The notes beneath the pieces are model-generated. The model searched no databases. It was not told the DNA's origin and worked only from the letters and a program-made list of their open reading frames with translations. This document shows, one piece after another, positions 17,584 to 25,268 of a stretch of 64,000 bases of DNA (position 1 is the first letter of the stretch; each line of letters opens with the position of its first letter). Source of the DNA: Thermohalobaculum sp965263335. Lineage in GTDB: Bacteria; Pseudomonadota; Alphaproteobacteria; Rhodobacterales; Rhodobacteraceae. The DNA lies in assembly GCA_965263335.1 (NCBI GenBank), contig CBDHHE010000001.1:1054001-1118000 (forward strand), read 5' to 3'. The translations under genes and the position numbers were made by a program.

Positions 17584-17855
17584 CAGGTGTCTCCCTCTAT
17601 CGGCGGACCCCGGTACATAAAGTGCGGGCTGCACCACACGCAAGCTTCAGAGATGGATAGCGCCCTTTCCTCAAGCGCATGCAGTTCGTCGTTGTCAGTC
17701 ACGGTCAACCGCCCTAGACTGCGCGAGGGACTATGCATGATCGTGACGGCGGGGGCAGTGTTGATCTGGTGTGCCGCTCCTTCGAGCGAAATTTCCATCC
17801 ACCGCTCAAGTCGGCTTGGTGATGTGCCATGGACTGGCGAAGCCAGCAGCGACAT
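17583..17855 (-). CDS. Possible 90-residue protein coupled to nadE
   Basis: The frame ends in a TGA that shares one base with the nadE ATG (TGATG), a common sign of coupled translation. The C-terminal half looks like real protein: NDELHALEERALSISEACVW followed by CSPHFMYRGPP. The first 20 residues are less convincing and there is no good ribosome binding site at 17855; an internal Met 20 codons later is another candidate start. No known family. An opposing frame in the same 317-base gap is less protein-like. Confidence 0.45.
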   Translation of the reverse strand: MSLLASPVHGTSPSRLERWMEISLEGAAHQINTAPAVTIMHSPSRSLGRLTVTDNDELHALEERALSISEACVWCSPHFMYRGPPIEGDT

Positions 17856-17909
17856 GCAATCAGGGGTAGCGAGCAGCGCGCCTAATAAAGACGATCGGGG
17901 ATGAAGTTA

Positions 17910-19346
17910 ATGAAACGGGTTGTCATCGGGGTAGCGGCGGCGGCCGCACTGGCTGGCACAGCACTTGCCCAAAGCGGAACCGTCGCCACGAAGGAGTATG
18001 ACTCCGGCGCCGTCTATCAGGGCGAGTTCAAAGACGGAAAGCAACACGGTCAGGGCACCTACACAGCGCCCGACGGATATCAGTACAGCGGCGAGTGGGT
18101 CGAAGGTGTGATCCAGGGTCAGGGGAAGGCCACTTTCCCGAACGGCTCGATCTACGAAGGCACCTTCGAGGACGGAGTGCCCCACGGCACCGGTAAGATC
18201 GACTACGCCAACGGTGGTTCTTACGACGGTGAGTGGATCAACGGCGTCATCGAAGGCAAAGGCAAGGCCATCTACGAGAACGGGATGGTCTATGAGGGCG
18301 GGTTCAAGAACTCCGCTCATCACGGCACAGGCGTGATGACCCGCGAAAACGGCTATCGCTATGAAGGTGAGTGGGTTGACGGCGCACAGCAGGGTCAGGG
18401 GAAAGTGACCTATCCCGACGGTGCGATCTACGAAGGCCAGTTTGCCGGCGGGCTGCGTGAGGGCCAGGGCGCGATCACGCTCACCGATGGCTTTACATAC
18501 ACCGGTGCCTGGCAGGCGGGTCAGATCACAGGCGCGGGTGCAGCGACCTACGCCAACGGCGACAAGTATGAGGGCAGCTTCCTTGACGGCAAGCGCCACG
18601 GCGAAGGCGTTGCGATCTACGCCTCCGGAGACCGCTACGAGGGCGCATTTGAGAATGGCGAACGCCACGGCACCGGAAAGTTCACCGGCGCTGATGGCTA
18701 CGTGTATGAAGGCGGTTGGATCGCCGGAAAGATCGAGGGGGAAGGCACAGCGACCTATCCCAATGGCTCGGTCTACACCGGCGGATTCATGAACGGCACA
18801 CCCGATGGCACAGGCAAGATCACCTACGCTGATGGCGGCTCCTACGAAGGCACGTGGGACAAGGGCGTGATCAGCGGCACGGGAAAAGCCAGCTACGCAA
18901 ACGGGTCGATCTACGAAGGCTCCTTCCTCGATGCCAAGCATCACGGAGAAGGCAACATGACGTATGCCGACGGGCATGTTTACGCCGGCGGCTGGCTCAA
19001 TGGTCTGCAGGAGGGCAAGGGCAAGATCACCTATCCCGATGGCGCCATCTATGAAGGTGACTTTTCCAGCGGCAAGCGCAACGGAGAAGGCAAGCTGACG
19101 CTCGCAGACGGCTTTACGTATCTTGGTGGCTGGAAGGACGGCGAGATACACGGGGAAGGCACGGCGAGTTATGCAAACGGTGACATCTACAAGGGTGCCT
19201 TCGAGAACGGTCGGCAGCACGGCTATGGCGTAATGACCTATGCCTCGGGCGCCGAGTTCAAAGGCTACTGGGTCGATGGCAGGCGCGACGTCAAGTCAGA
19301 CGGGCAGTCCGAAGGCGAAGGATCAGAAGCAGCGACGAGCAACTGA
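17910..19346 (+). CDS. Exported MORN-repeat protein with 18 tandem repeats
   Basis: The product (478 residues) has a signal peptide, MKRVVIGVAAAAALAGTALA, cleaved probably before QSG. The rest is 18 full 23-residue MORN repeats of the form YxGxF/W..G..xGxGxxxxxxG, plus a partial nineteenth, then a short polar tail. The aromatic at position 5 alternates Phe and Trp with one break, giving a 46-residue higher-order unit. MORN arrays form long beta sheets that bind lipids or proteins. The ATG at 17910 has GGGG 9 bases upstream; 17901 is the other possible start. Its partner is unknown. Confidence 0.88.
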   Translation: MKRVVIGVAAAAALAGTALAQSGTVATKEYDSGAVYQGEFKDGKQHGQGTYTAPDGYQYSGEWVEGVIQGQGKATFPNGSIYEGTFEDGVPHGTGKIDYANGGSYDGEWINGVIEGKGKAIYENGMVYEGGFKNSAHHGTGVMTRENGYRYEGEWVDGAQQGQGKVTYPDGAIYEGQFAGGLREGQGAITLTDGFTYTGAWQAGQITGAGAATYANGDKYEGSFLDGKRHGEGVAIYASGDRYEGAFENGERHGTGKFTGADGYVYEGGWIAGKIEGEGTATYPNGSVYTGGFMNGTPDGTGKITYADGGSYEGTWDKGVISGTGKASYANGSIYEGSFLDAKHHGEGNMTYADGHVYAGGWLNGLQEGKGKITYPDGAIYEGDFSSGKRNGEGKLTLADGFTYLGGWKDGEIHGEGTASYANGDIYKGAFENGRQHGYGVMTYASGAEFKGYWVDGRRDVKSDGQSEGEGSEAATSN

Positions 19347-19486
19347 ATCGGTTGATCCCAAGCGTATCAACCATCACTTGCACGTGAGAGGACCCTTCTG
19401 ATCAGTCGTCTCGCTTGCAGGACCACAATCGGCGATTAATTGGAGTGGTGACACTTCGTCTTCACACCCCATTGAACGAGGCTCCG

Positions 19487-20011
19487 ATGGTCCTGCCCCT
19501 TTCCACTGCTCCCGATCTGTCCGTGCCGCTGCTCTCGGGAGCGGACTGGTCGCTCGTTGACAGCAATCCCGCGAACTTCACGATTGTCGTGTTCTATCGG
19601 GGAAACCACTGTCCAATCTGCAAGACCTACCTGAAGGAGATCGAGGCGAGCCTCGACCAAGCCCGTGCACAGGGCATCGAAGTTGTCGCAATCTCGATGG
19701 ACGGTGAAGAACGCGCCCGTACCACTGTCGAGGAAACCGGCATACTGCACCTGCAGATCGGCTACGCACTTCCGGAACAGACCGCGCGCGATTGGGGCCT
19801 CTACATTTCTTCGGCGCGAGAGGGATCGACAGAGCCGGCTGTATTCTCCGAACCCGGTCTTTTCGTGGTGAACACAGACGGTACCGTTTTCTTCGCCCAG
19901 ACCCAGAGCGCACCGTTCACCCGCCCAGACTTCGCCAAGCTGCTGGGCGGTTTGAACTATGTGGTCGAGAACAACTACCCGGCCCGTGGAAATCTGACCA
20001 AGGCCGCTTAG
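19487..20011 (+). CDS. Peroxiredoxin-like (AhpC/TSA family) protein
   Basis: The 174-residue protein has a thioredoxin fold with the active-site-like segment VVFYRGNHCPICKTYLKE, then EVVAISMDGEERA, a layout of AhpC/TSA-type proteins. The CPIC pair resembles a thioredoxin CxxC more than the single peroxidatic Cys of typical peroxiredoxins. The ATG at 19487 is chosen because the upstream extension has no homologous look and GAGGC precedes this ATG. It ends 5 bases from the stop of the convergent gene. Probably cytoplasmic, as no signal peptide is visible. Confidence 0.8.
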   Translation: MVLPLSTAPDLSVPLLSGADWSLVDSNPANFTIVVFYRGNHCPICKTYLKEIEASLDQARAQGIEVVAISMDGEERARTTVEETGILHLQIGYALPEQTARDWGLYISSAREGSTEPAVFSEPGLFVVNTDGTVFFAQTQSAPFTRPDFAKLLGGLNYVVENNYPARGNLTKAA

Positions 20012-20016
20012 AGCCT

Positions 20017-20883
20017 CTACAAGCGCATCTGGCCATTCCCAGGCGTGGCGCGCCCGCTCATCAATGCACGCGCAATGAGCACCCGGCGCCACGCCCAGAA
20101 AAAGTAGCTGATCGCCAACCAGGGGAGCAGAACGATCGCTCCCCACAGCACCCATTTTGCCAGCGGTTCAAGCGCATGTTCCAGTTCACGCCAGGCGGCC
20201 TTGGTCTTCGCGAGTTCCCCGCGCAGTGCGGAGATCTTCGGACTCAACTCGTCAACGACGACCGCGATACTGGTGGCCGCCGCCGATAGCCGGTCCATGG
20301 GCGCGCCAATGGCACCGATGCTACCGAGCCCGGTGCCAATCGACTGAAACGGAGCGCTCATAGGCTCGGGCACGTCAAACTTGCGACTGACGAAAACCAC
20401 ATCGACCTTGGGAGGCGTGACCGAGATGCTGGGCTGGCTGATTGAGACCTTAGGCAACCGCGACCTGCTGCTAAAGGGATCTTTCCAGTCAATGCGGCCA
20501 GGGTCGACACTTGCGCGCGGCTGATCGATTTTGATCACGGGCTCGGACACTTGGAATTCCGGCACCGGCACACCCGTGGTAGCGAGGGGAATCGCCTGCA
20601 GCGATTCTGCCGTCTCACGCAGCGGTTTCGTTGCATCTGAAACCAACGCGGCGACCGTCTGCGCTTCCTTCATCACGGTCGTTGTGTGTCGCTTCAGCTT
20701 AGTCTCAGCGGCGCTCACCGCGACCTGAAGCTCCGCAACGCGCTCTCGGGCCTCGCGAATCTGCGGTGCCAGCAGTGCCTCATAGGCCGCGTAGCCACGC
20801 ATCCCACCCCAAACCAGAAGGGCACCGATGAGAAGTGGGAGCACGGTGTTGACAAGCATGACAATCCCGGCGACTCTTCGCAT
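20017..20883 (-). CDS. Hypothetical membrane protein with coiled coil and two TM segments
   Basis: A 288-residue protein. The N-terminal helix (about residues 5-25) anchors it, followed by a long helical stretch rich in Ala, Glu and Arg (REARERVAELQVAVSAAE) likely to form a coiled coil, a beta-rich central part with repeated PKVSISQPSISV-like phrases, a second helical stretch and a TM segment WVLWGAIVLLPWLAISYFF before a basic tail. Both termini are then cytoplasmic. The ATG at 20883 has AGGA 8 bases upstream. The layout suggests an envelope-spanning scaffold. No family recognised. Confidence 0.7.
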   Translation of the reverse strand: MRRVAGIVMLVNTVLPLLIGALLVWGGMRGYAAYEALLAPQIREARERVAELQVAVSAAETKLKRHTTTVMKEAQTVAALVSDATKPLRETAESLQAIPLATTGVPVPEFQVSEPVIKIDQPRASVDPGRIDWKDPFSSRSRLPKVSISQPSISVTPPKVDVVFVSRKFDVPEPMSAPFQSIGTGLGSIGAIGAPMDRLSAAATSIAVVVDELSPKISALRGELAKTKAAWRELEHALEPLAKWVLWGAIVLLPWLAISYFFWAWRRVLIARALMSGRATPGNGQMRL

Positions 20884-21014
20884 ATGACATTCCTGAGACA
20901 TTCTTGGGGCGGTAAAATTGATCTAGGCCCGCCATTCTCGCAAGCCACGACGTATTGTTTCGCCTGGGTGCCAAAGCGCACGCGGTGAGATTGACGTAAT
21001 GTTCCCAAAAATAT

Positions 21015-21039
21015 GTCCCGGGAGTAATGCTCCCGGGAC
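21015..21039 (-). terminator. Orphan perfect 10-bp palindrome, terminator-like on the minus strand
   Basis: GTCCCGGGAG (21015-21024) pairs with CTCCCGGGAC (21030-21039) over a 5-base loop. On the minus strand it is followed by ATATTTTTGGG, so it resembles an intrinsic terminator pointing left, yet no minus-strand gene precedes it. It could end an antisense or small transcript starting in the leuA upstream region. Confidence 0.4.
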
Positions 21040-21107
21040 TGACCTACTAAAAAACCAGTGCACGTCTTAATGACCTCAATCTGCACAGCATGCGTTATTC
21101 CATCGTG

Positions 21108-21135
21108 ATTTTTCCGTGAGCCGTTCGGGAAAAAT
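21108..21135. promoter_or_regulatory. Inverted repeat upstream of the leu leader
   Basis: ATTTTTCC (21108-21115) and GGAAAAAT (21128-21135) form a perfect 8-bp inverted repeat with 12 bases between. It lies about 110 bases upstream of the putative leuA -10. It may be an operator or a weak hairpin; no known box is recognised. Confidence 0.25.
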
Positions 21136-21244
21136 TAGGGAATTCTCCGCCTCGGGATCGTTTTTGTGCCCTAGTCGATCTCAATGCCCCCCGACGGCAC
21201 CACACAGCGCGGGCCTTTTCACTTTTCTTTGCAATCTGCCCGGA

Positions 21245-21250
21245 TATACT
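21245..21250 (+). promoter_or_regulatory. Putative -10 element of the leuA transcript
   Basis: TATACT stands 6 bases before the first ATG of the leader peptide, so transcription would begin at or next to that ATG and the leader would be leaderless. The -35 region (TTTTCT at 21223-21228, 16-base spacing) is poor. Confidence 0.4.
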
Positions 21251-21256
21251 GCGCCC

Positions 21257-21331
21257 ATGATGACGCGTGCTCAGCTGCATAAACCCGTGCACCTGCCCTT
21301 CGGCGGGCTCCTTCTTCTTATCCGCCTCTGA
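21257..21331 (+). CDS. leuL: Leucine leader peptide of leuA
   Basis: A 24-codon frame starting ATGATG and ending GGLLLLIRL before TGA. The run of four Leu codons (CTC CTT CTT CTT), then Ile, Arg and a fifth Leu, is the pattern of branched-chain attenuation leaders. CTT is uncommon in this GC-rich genome, which would sharpen the response to low leucyl-tRNA. A GC-rich hairpin follows directly. The established model is that a ribosome stalled at Leu codons changes folding downstream and lets transcription reach leuA. The assignment is by pattern. Confidence 0.75.
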   Translation: MMTRAQLHKPVHLPFGGLLLLIRL

Positions 21332-21359
21332 GGGCGCCGGGTTTCGCGGCGCCGCCCTC
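21330..21359 (+). promoter_or_regulatory. Attenuator hairpin upstream of leuA
   Basis: Starting inside the leader stop codon, GAGGGC (21330-21335) pairs with GCCCTC (21354-21359), and GGCGCCG can pair with CGGCGCC inside. No U-tract follows, so termination may depend on Rho or on translation of the leader rather than on a classic intrinsic terminator. It ends about 60 bases before the leuA ATG. Confidence 0.5.
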
Positions 21360-21420
21360 GGAGGAACGCCGGACGCGCCGCACAAACCCAGCCAGACGAA
21401 CTCCGGAAGCGGATAGCATC

Positions 21421-22989
21421 ATGAAAGATCAACCGAACAACGTGTCCGACCAGGATCGCGTGAAGATTTTCGACACCACAATGCGTGACGGCGAACAATC
21501 ACCCGGCGCATCCATGACCTTGAAGGAAAAGCTTCAGATCGCCCAATTGCTCGACGAAATGGGCATCGACATCATCGAGGCAGGATTTCCGATTGCCTCC
21601 GAAGGCGACTTCGAGGCCGTGTCCGAGGTGGCAAAGGTTGTCCAGAACGCCACCGTCTGCGGGCTCGCGCGCTCACCGCTCGGCGACATCGACCGAGCGT
21701 TCGGAGCGCTCAAGCACGCAAAGAACGCGCGCATCCACACCTTCATTGCCACGTCGGATCTGCACATGGAGTACAAGCTCCAGATGACCCGCGATCAGGT
21801 GCTGACACAGATCGAGGCGTCGGTGGGCCATGCCCGCTCACTGGTGAACGATGTCCAGTGGTCTCCGGAAGATGCCACGCGCACCGACCGAGACTTTCTC
21901 GTCACCGCAGTCCAGACAGCAATCGAGGCTGGTGCCGGCACCATCAACATTCCGGACACGGTTGGCTACACCGCACCGGGAGAATCCGCCGAGATCATCC
22001 GCATTCTGAAAGAGCGCGTCGATGGCATAGAGAATGTGACGATCTCGACCCACTGCCACAATGATCTGGGCATGGCGACCGCCAATTCGCTCGCAGCTGT
22101 GTTGGCGGGTGCGCGCCAGATCGAATGTACGATCAACGGATTGGGCGAACGAGCCGGCAATACCGCGCTTGAGGAAGTCGTCATGGCAATGCGTGTGCGC
22201 AATGACATCATGCCATATGCGACCGGAATCGACGCAGCCAAGATCACCCAGGCGAGCCGTCTTGTCTCTGGCGTCACGGGATTTCCGGTGCAGTACAACA
22301 AGGCAATCGTCGGCAAGAATGCCTTCGCACACGAAGCAGGCATCCACCAGGACGGGATGCTCAAGCACGCCGGCACCTACGAGATCATGCGTCCGGAGGA
22401 TGTGGGCCTGACCGAGTCGACCCTCGCCATGGGCAAGCACTCGGGACGGCATGCGCTGAAGTCCAAACTCTCTGATCTGGGCATCGATGTCGGCGACAAC
22501 CAGCTCAAGGAACTGTTTGTGCGGTTCAAGGCATTGGCCGACCGCAAGAAGGAAGTGTTCGACGACGACATTCTGGCATTGGTTGAAGAGCAAGCGGCCC
22601 AGGCGGGTGCGGAACGTATCAAGCTCAAGTTCCTGCGTGTCATTTGCGGCACCGAAGCGCCGCAGTCAGCAGACATCATTCTTGAAATCGACGGCAAGGA
22701 ACACTCGGTCACTTCCCAGGGTGACGGACCGGTGGATGCGGCGTTCAACGCCGTGAAAGCACTGGTCGATCACCATGCCACGCTCGAACTCTATCAGGTG
22801 CATGCGGTGACCGAGGGCACCGATGCACAGGCCACCGTGAGCGTTCGCATGCGGGAGGACGGCAAAATCGTCTCAGCCCAGAGCTCCGACACGGACACGG
22901 TGGTTGCAAGCTGCCGAGCCTATGTGCACGCGCTCAACAAGCTGATGACCCGTCGAGCGAAAACGGCACCGGTGAGCATGGTCAGCTGA
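21421..22989 (+). CDS. leuA: 2-isopropylmalate synthase
   Basis: The 522-residue protein has VKIFDTTMRDGEQSPGASM at the start of the TIM barrel, the metal-binding His pair in STHCHNDLGMAT, and a C-terminal LeuA dimer/allosteric domain from about residue 380. It condenses acetyl-CoA with 2-ketoisovalerate in the first committed step of leucine synthesis; leucine feeds back on the C-terminal domain. Length fits the bacterial family. It is preceded by the leader peptide and hairpin described above and followed by a hairpin at 22998. Confidence 0.96.
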   Translation: MKDQPNNVSDQDRVKIFDTTMRDGEQSPGASMTLKEKLQIAQLLDEMGIDIIEAGFPIASEGDFEAVSEVAKVVQNATVCGLARSPLGDIDRAFGALKHAKNARIHTFIATSDLHMEYKLQMTRDQVLTQIEASVGHARSLVNDVQWSPEDATRTDRDFLVTAVQTAIEAGAGTINIPDTVGYTAPGESAEIIRILKERVDGIENVTISTHCHNDLGMATANSLAAVLAGARQIECTINGLGERAGNTALEEVVMAMRVRNDIMPYATGIDAAKITQASRLVSGVTGFPVQYNKAIVGKNAFAHEAGIHQDGMLKHAGTYEIMRPEDVGLTESTLAMGKHSGRHALKSKLSDLGIDVGDNQLKELFVRFKALADRKKEVFDDDILALVEEQAAQAGAERIKLKFLRVICGTEAPQSADIILEIDGKEHSVTSQGDGPVDAAFNAVKALVDHHATLELYQVHAVTEGTDAQATVSVRMREDGKIVSAQSSDTDTVVASCRAYVHALNKLMTRRAKTAPVSMVS

Positions 22990-22997
22990 CCGACCAG

Positions 22998-23024
22998 CAG
23001 GGCGGTTCAGTGAGCGCCGCCCTG
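22998..23024 (+). terminator. leuA terminator hairpin
   Basis: CAGGGCGG (22998-23005) pairs with CCGCCCTG (23017-23024) over an 11-base loop, 8 bases after the leuA stop. The tail CCCTCTAACTCT is pyrimidine-rich but not a clean U-run. It lies between convergent genes. Confidence 0.55.
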
Positions 23025-23038
23025 CCCTCTAACTCTAG

Positions 23039-23371
23039 TCAATCAACTGTTTGAACCTCACCGTTGCACGGAGACGCGCCAGACAACCTTCGCCGGTTCG
23101 TCCGCGTGAAGTGCACCACCAGAATCAGATCGATCATCGTGATCGCAAGGTTCCAAGTGTAGAGCAACGCCACGTGGCTCAGTTCATAGCCGAGGTTCCA
23201 CGAATAGAGCTTCGCACCCAGACCCAGCAGATAGCCGATGACGGTGAACGCCACGAACGGGAAGCTCTTGCCACGCGGCTCACCGGTGCGCAGCATCGCC
23301 ACGATCGACCAATACCAGCCAGCCGTGAAGCACATCAGCATCGCTGATTCCATGTATTCTGAGGTGCTCAC
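23039..23371 (-). CDS. Small hypothetical membrane protein
   Basis: A 110-residue protein with three hydrophobic helices: SAMLMCFTAGWYWSIVAML, FPFVAFTVIGYLLGLGAKL and the one around YTWNLAITMIDLILVVHF. The pattern, including the YSWNLGYE and YTWNLA phrases, recalls small PQ-loop or CBU_0592-type proteins, but I cannot assign a role. The start is a GTG at 23371 without a clear ribosome binding site; the ATG six codons later is an alternative. It is convergent with leuA. Confidence 0.65.
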   Translation of the reverse strand: MSTSEYMESAMLMCFTAGWYWSIVAMLRTGEPRGKSFPFVAFTVIGYLLGLGAKLYSWNLGYELSHVALLYTWNLAITMIDLILVVHFTRTNRRRLSGASPCNGEVQTVD

Positions 23372-23670
23372 TTGGCGCTCGAGAGTTTAAATAGCTGCGT
23401 CATGGCTGAACCCCTTCTCATCCGAATGCGCGGATGATCCGGCGAGCGCGCTGAGAGCTCAATCAACAAGAATGCATAGGGGTGTGCAAGAATGAAGAAC
23501 GCGCACGCGGGACTTCAGCCCGCTTAGTCAGAAAATTGATTTTCCTAAGCTTTCCAACTCACTCAGCGAAGTTTACCAGCCGACCTCGCCACTGTTTCAA
23601 GAGCGATCGCATGTTTCGCCGCGTTGATCATCAAGGTTGCTCCAAACCTGAACATCCCTACTTTTGGGCG

Positions 23671-24993
23671 ATGGACGGAGACACTGAGAGCCGCGAAGCA
23701 CAAAGCGGGATTGACGCGGCGCTGATCGAGACCGAACGCGCCGGCCTTCGCCTCGTTCTCACCGTCCGCAGCGTGGTCGTTGCGACCTTGATGTTGTTCA
23801 TTGCCGGGACGCAAGGCCTCGAGACAGGCTGGTTCGGCGCATTGGTGGCGAGCGCTTTTCTCATCACCGGACTTATCTACCGTGCGCTCGTGGTTCGCCG
23901 CCGTGATGAGCTCTGGATGCGGTTCGCCTTCGTGGCGCTCGACTTCGCCATGCTTGCAGTGATTGCTGTCACCGTTCCCCTCTCGATTCACGGAGATGTC
24001 CCGCAGATCTTCGTTTTCCGTGTCTATGGCGCTGGCGTTTTCTATTTCCTCCTCGCCACATCCGCGCTTTCACTCTCACCGAAGCTTGTTCTCTGGACAG
24101 GCGCGATGGCCATTGGGGCACTCTGGAGTGCTTGGGGGTGGATCGTTCTGCAGATGGATCGCGTGGTCACCTGGTCGGCTATTTCGGATGAGCGGACCGC
24201 AGAGAAATACATCGAGATCGTGCTTGACCCGGATCATGTTGCACTGGCCAATCGCGTGGTCGAGACGCTGCTTCTGGCAGCGACAGCCATCGTGACGGCC
24301 GCGGCCGTGAGCCGGGCCCGGCGGATGTTGCGAGACCAGATCACAGCCGAGCGGGCGCGAGGCCGAGTGGCAGAGGTCTTTGGTCGCTTCGTGCCGCGCG
24401 AAGTGGCCGAAACACTGAGCCAAAGTGATGGCGCTCTGGCAGCGGAATCCCGTGTCGCAACCGTATTGTTCGTTGACATCGAGGGCTTTACGTCATTTGC
24501 CGAACAGGCGGAACCTGCCCGGATCGTGGCGGTTCTGGATGCATTCTTCGACGCGGTTTCAGAAACAGTGACGCGCCATCGCGGCGTACCCATCAGCTTG
24601 ATTGGTGATGCGGCGCTCGCGGCCTTCAACGCCCCGCTCGAGAACTCCGATCATGCGGCGAGCGCGGTTGAGGCTGCCTACGACCTGATCGCCAAGGTCG
24701 CTCGGACGCGCTTCGAAGGCGAGCAACTGACGATACGGATCGGGATCGCCACGGGGCTTGTCGCCGCGGGCACTGTTGGAGGGCGTGCACGTCGCGCCTA
24801 CACGCTCTATGGCGATACGGTCAATCTTGCGCAACGCCTTGAAGCGATGAACAAGGACACCGGAACAACGTTGCTCATCTCTCGCGACACTTGGGATGCC
24901 GCAGGGCGGCCTGGCGCATTTACACCCATCGATGAGGTCGAAATTCGTGGCCGAGCGGCGTCTGTCGCGGTGTTCGCAGCGCAGAGTGCGTGA
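23671..24993 (+). CDS. Membrane-bound class III adenylate/guanylate cyclase with atypical substrate residues
   Basis: The protein (440 residues from the ATG at 23671) has about six hydrophobic helices in residues 28-215, a short HAMP-like linker and a catalytic domain from residue 262. Metal-binding Asp269 (FVDIEGF) and Asp313 (IGDAAL) and the transition-state Asn385/Arg389 (GDTVNLAQRL) are present. The two residues that choose adenine in adenylate cyclases, Lys four residues before Asp313 and Asp before YT, are Ser309 and Ala376 here. It may use another substrate or be weakly active. The start is uncertain; 23611 is possible. The 299 bases upstream hold nothing else convincing. Confidence 0.85.
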   Translation: MDGDTESREAQSGIDAALIETERAGLRLVLTVRSVVVATLMLFIAGTQGLETGWFGALVASAFLITGLIYRALVVRRRDELWMRFAFVALDFAMLAVIAVTVPLSIHGDVPQIFVFRVYGAGVFYFLLATSALSLSPKLVLWTGAMAIGALWSAWGWIVLQMDRVVTWSAISDERTAEKYIEIVLDPDHVALANRVVETLLLAATAIVTAAAVSRARRMLRDQITAERARGRVAEVFGRFVPREVAETLSQSDGALAAESRVATVLFVDIEGFTSFAEQAEPARIVAVLDAFFDAVSETVTRHRGVPISLIGDAALAAFNAPLENSDHAASAVEAAYDLIAKVARTRFEGEQLTIRIGIATGLVAAGTVGGRARRAYTLYGDTVNLAQRLEAMNKDTGTTLLISRDTWDAAGRPGAFTPIDEVEIRGRAASVAVFAAQSA

Positions 24994-25120
24994 GGCTTCA
25001 AAGCCGCCTAAGCCACAGAAAAGCCATCCGTTAGGGCTTCTTTCACCATAGTTCGTGATGAATACTAACGTGGCCAACGGGCTACAAGACACAAGCTCCA
25101 AGGACATCGCTTGAGGGAAC

Positions 25121-25166
25121 AAAGCAACCAGACCGTGCATGGTGATCTCCGCACGATGGTTGCTTT
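25121..25166 (+). terminator. Long two-part stem-loop between the cyclase gene and mreB
   Basis: AAAGCAACC (25121-25129) pairs with GGTTGCTTT (25158-25166), and inside it CGTGC (25134-25138) pairs with GCACG (25151-25155). The tail CTCTTTG is fairly U-rich. It is either the terminator of the cyclase gene, 127 bases after its stop, or a structured leader about 100 bases before mreB. Confidence 0.45.
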
Positions 25167-25268
25167 CTCTTTGCAGGCTGCGAGACGAGGATTATAAGCA
25201 TGCAGATAAGCATGGACAAGAATCCAGCGAGGCAGGGCTCGAGAAGCGGGCAGAAAAGGCAGGCAAAC

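Noticed and set aside
17907..19220. 437-codon open frame antisense to the MORN gene
   Set aside because: It follows from reading the repeated Gly-rich codons backwards; its hydrophobic 23-residue periodicity mirrors the MORN repeats, and it has no ribosome binding site or family.
17967..19284. Possible CRISPR-like or satellite DNA repeat
   Set aside because: The 69-base periodicity is the coding of 23-residue MORN repeats, varied at DNA level and in frame throughout.
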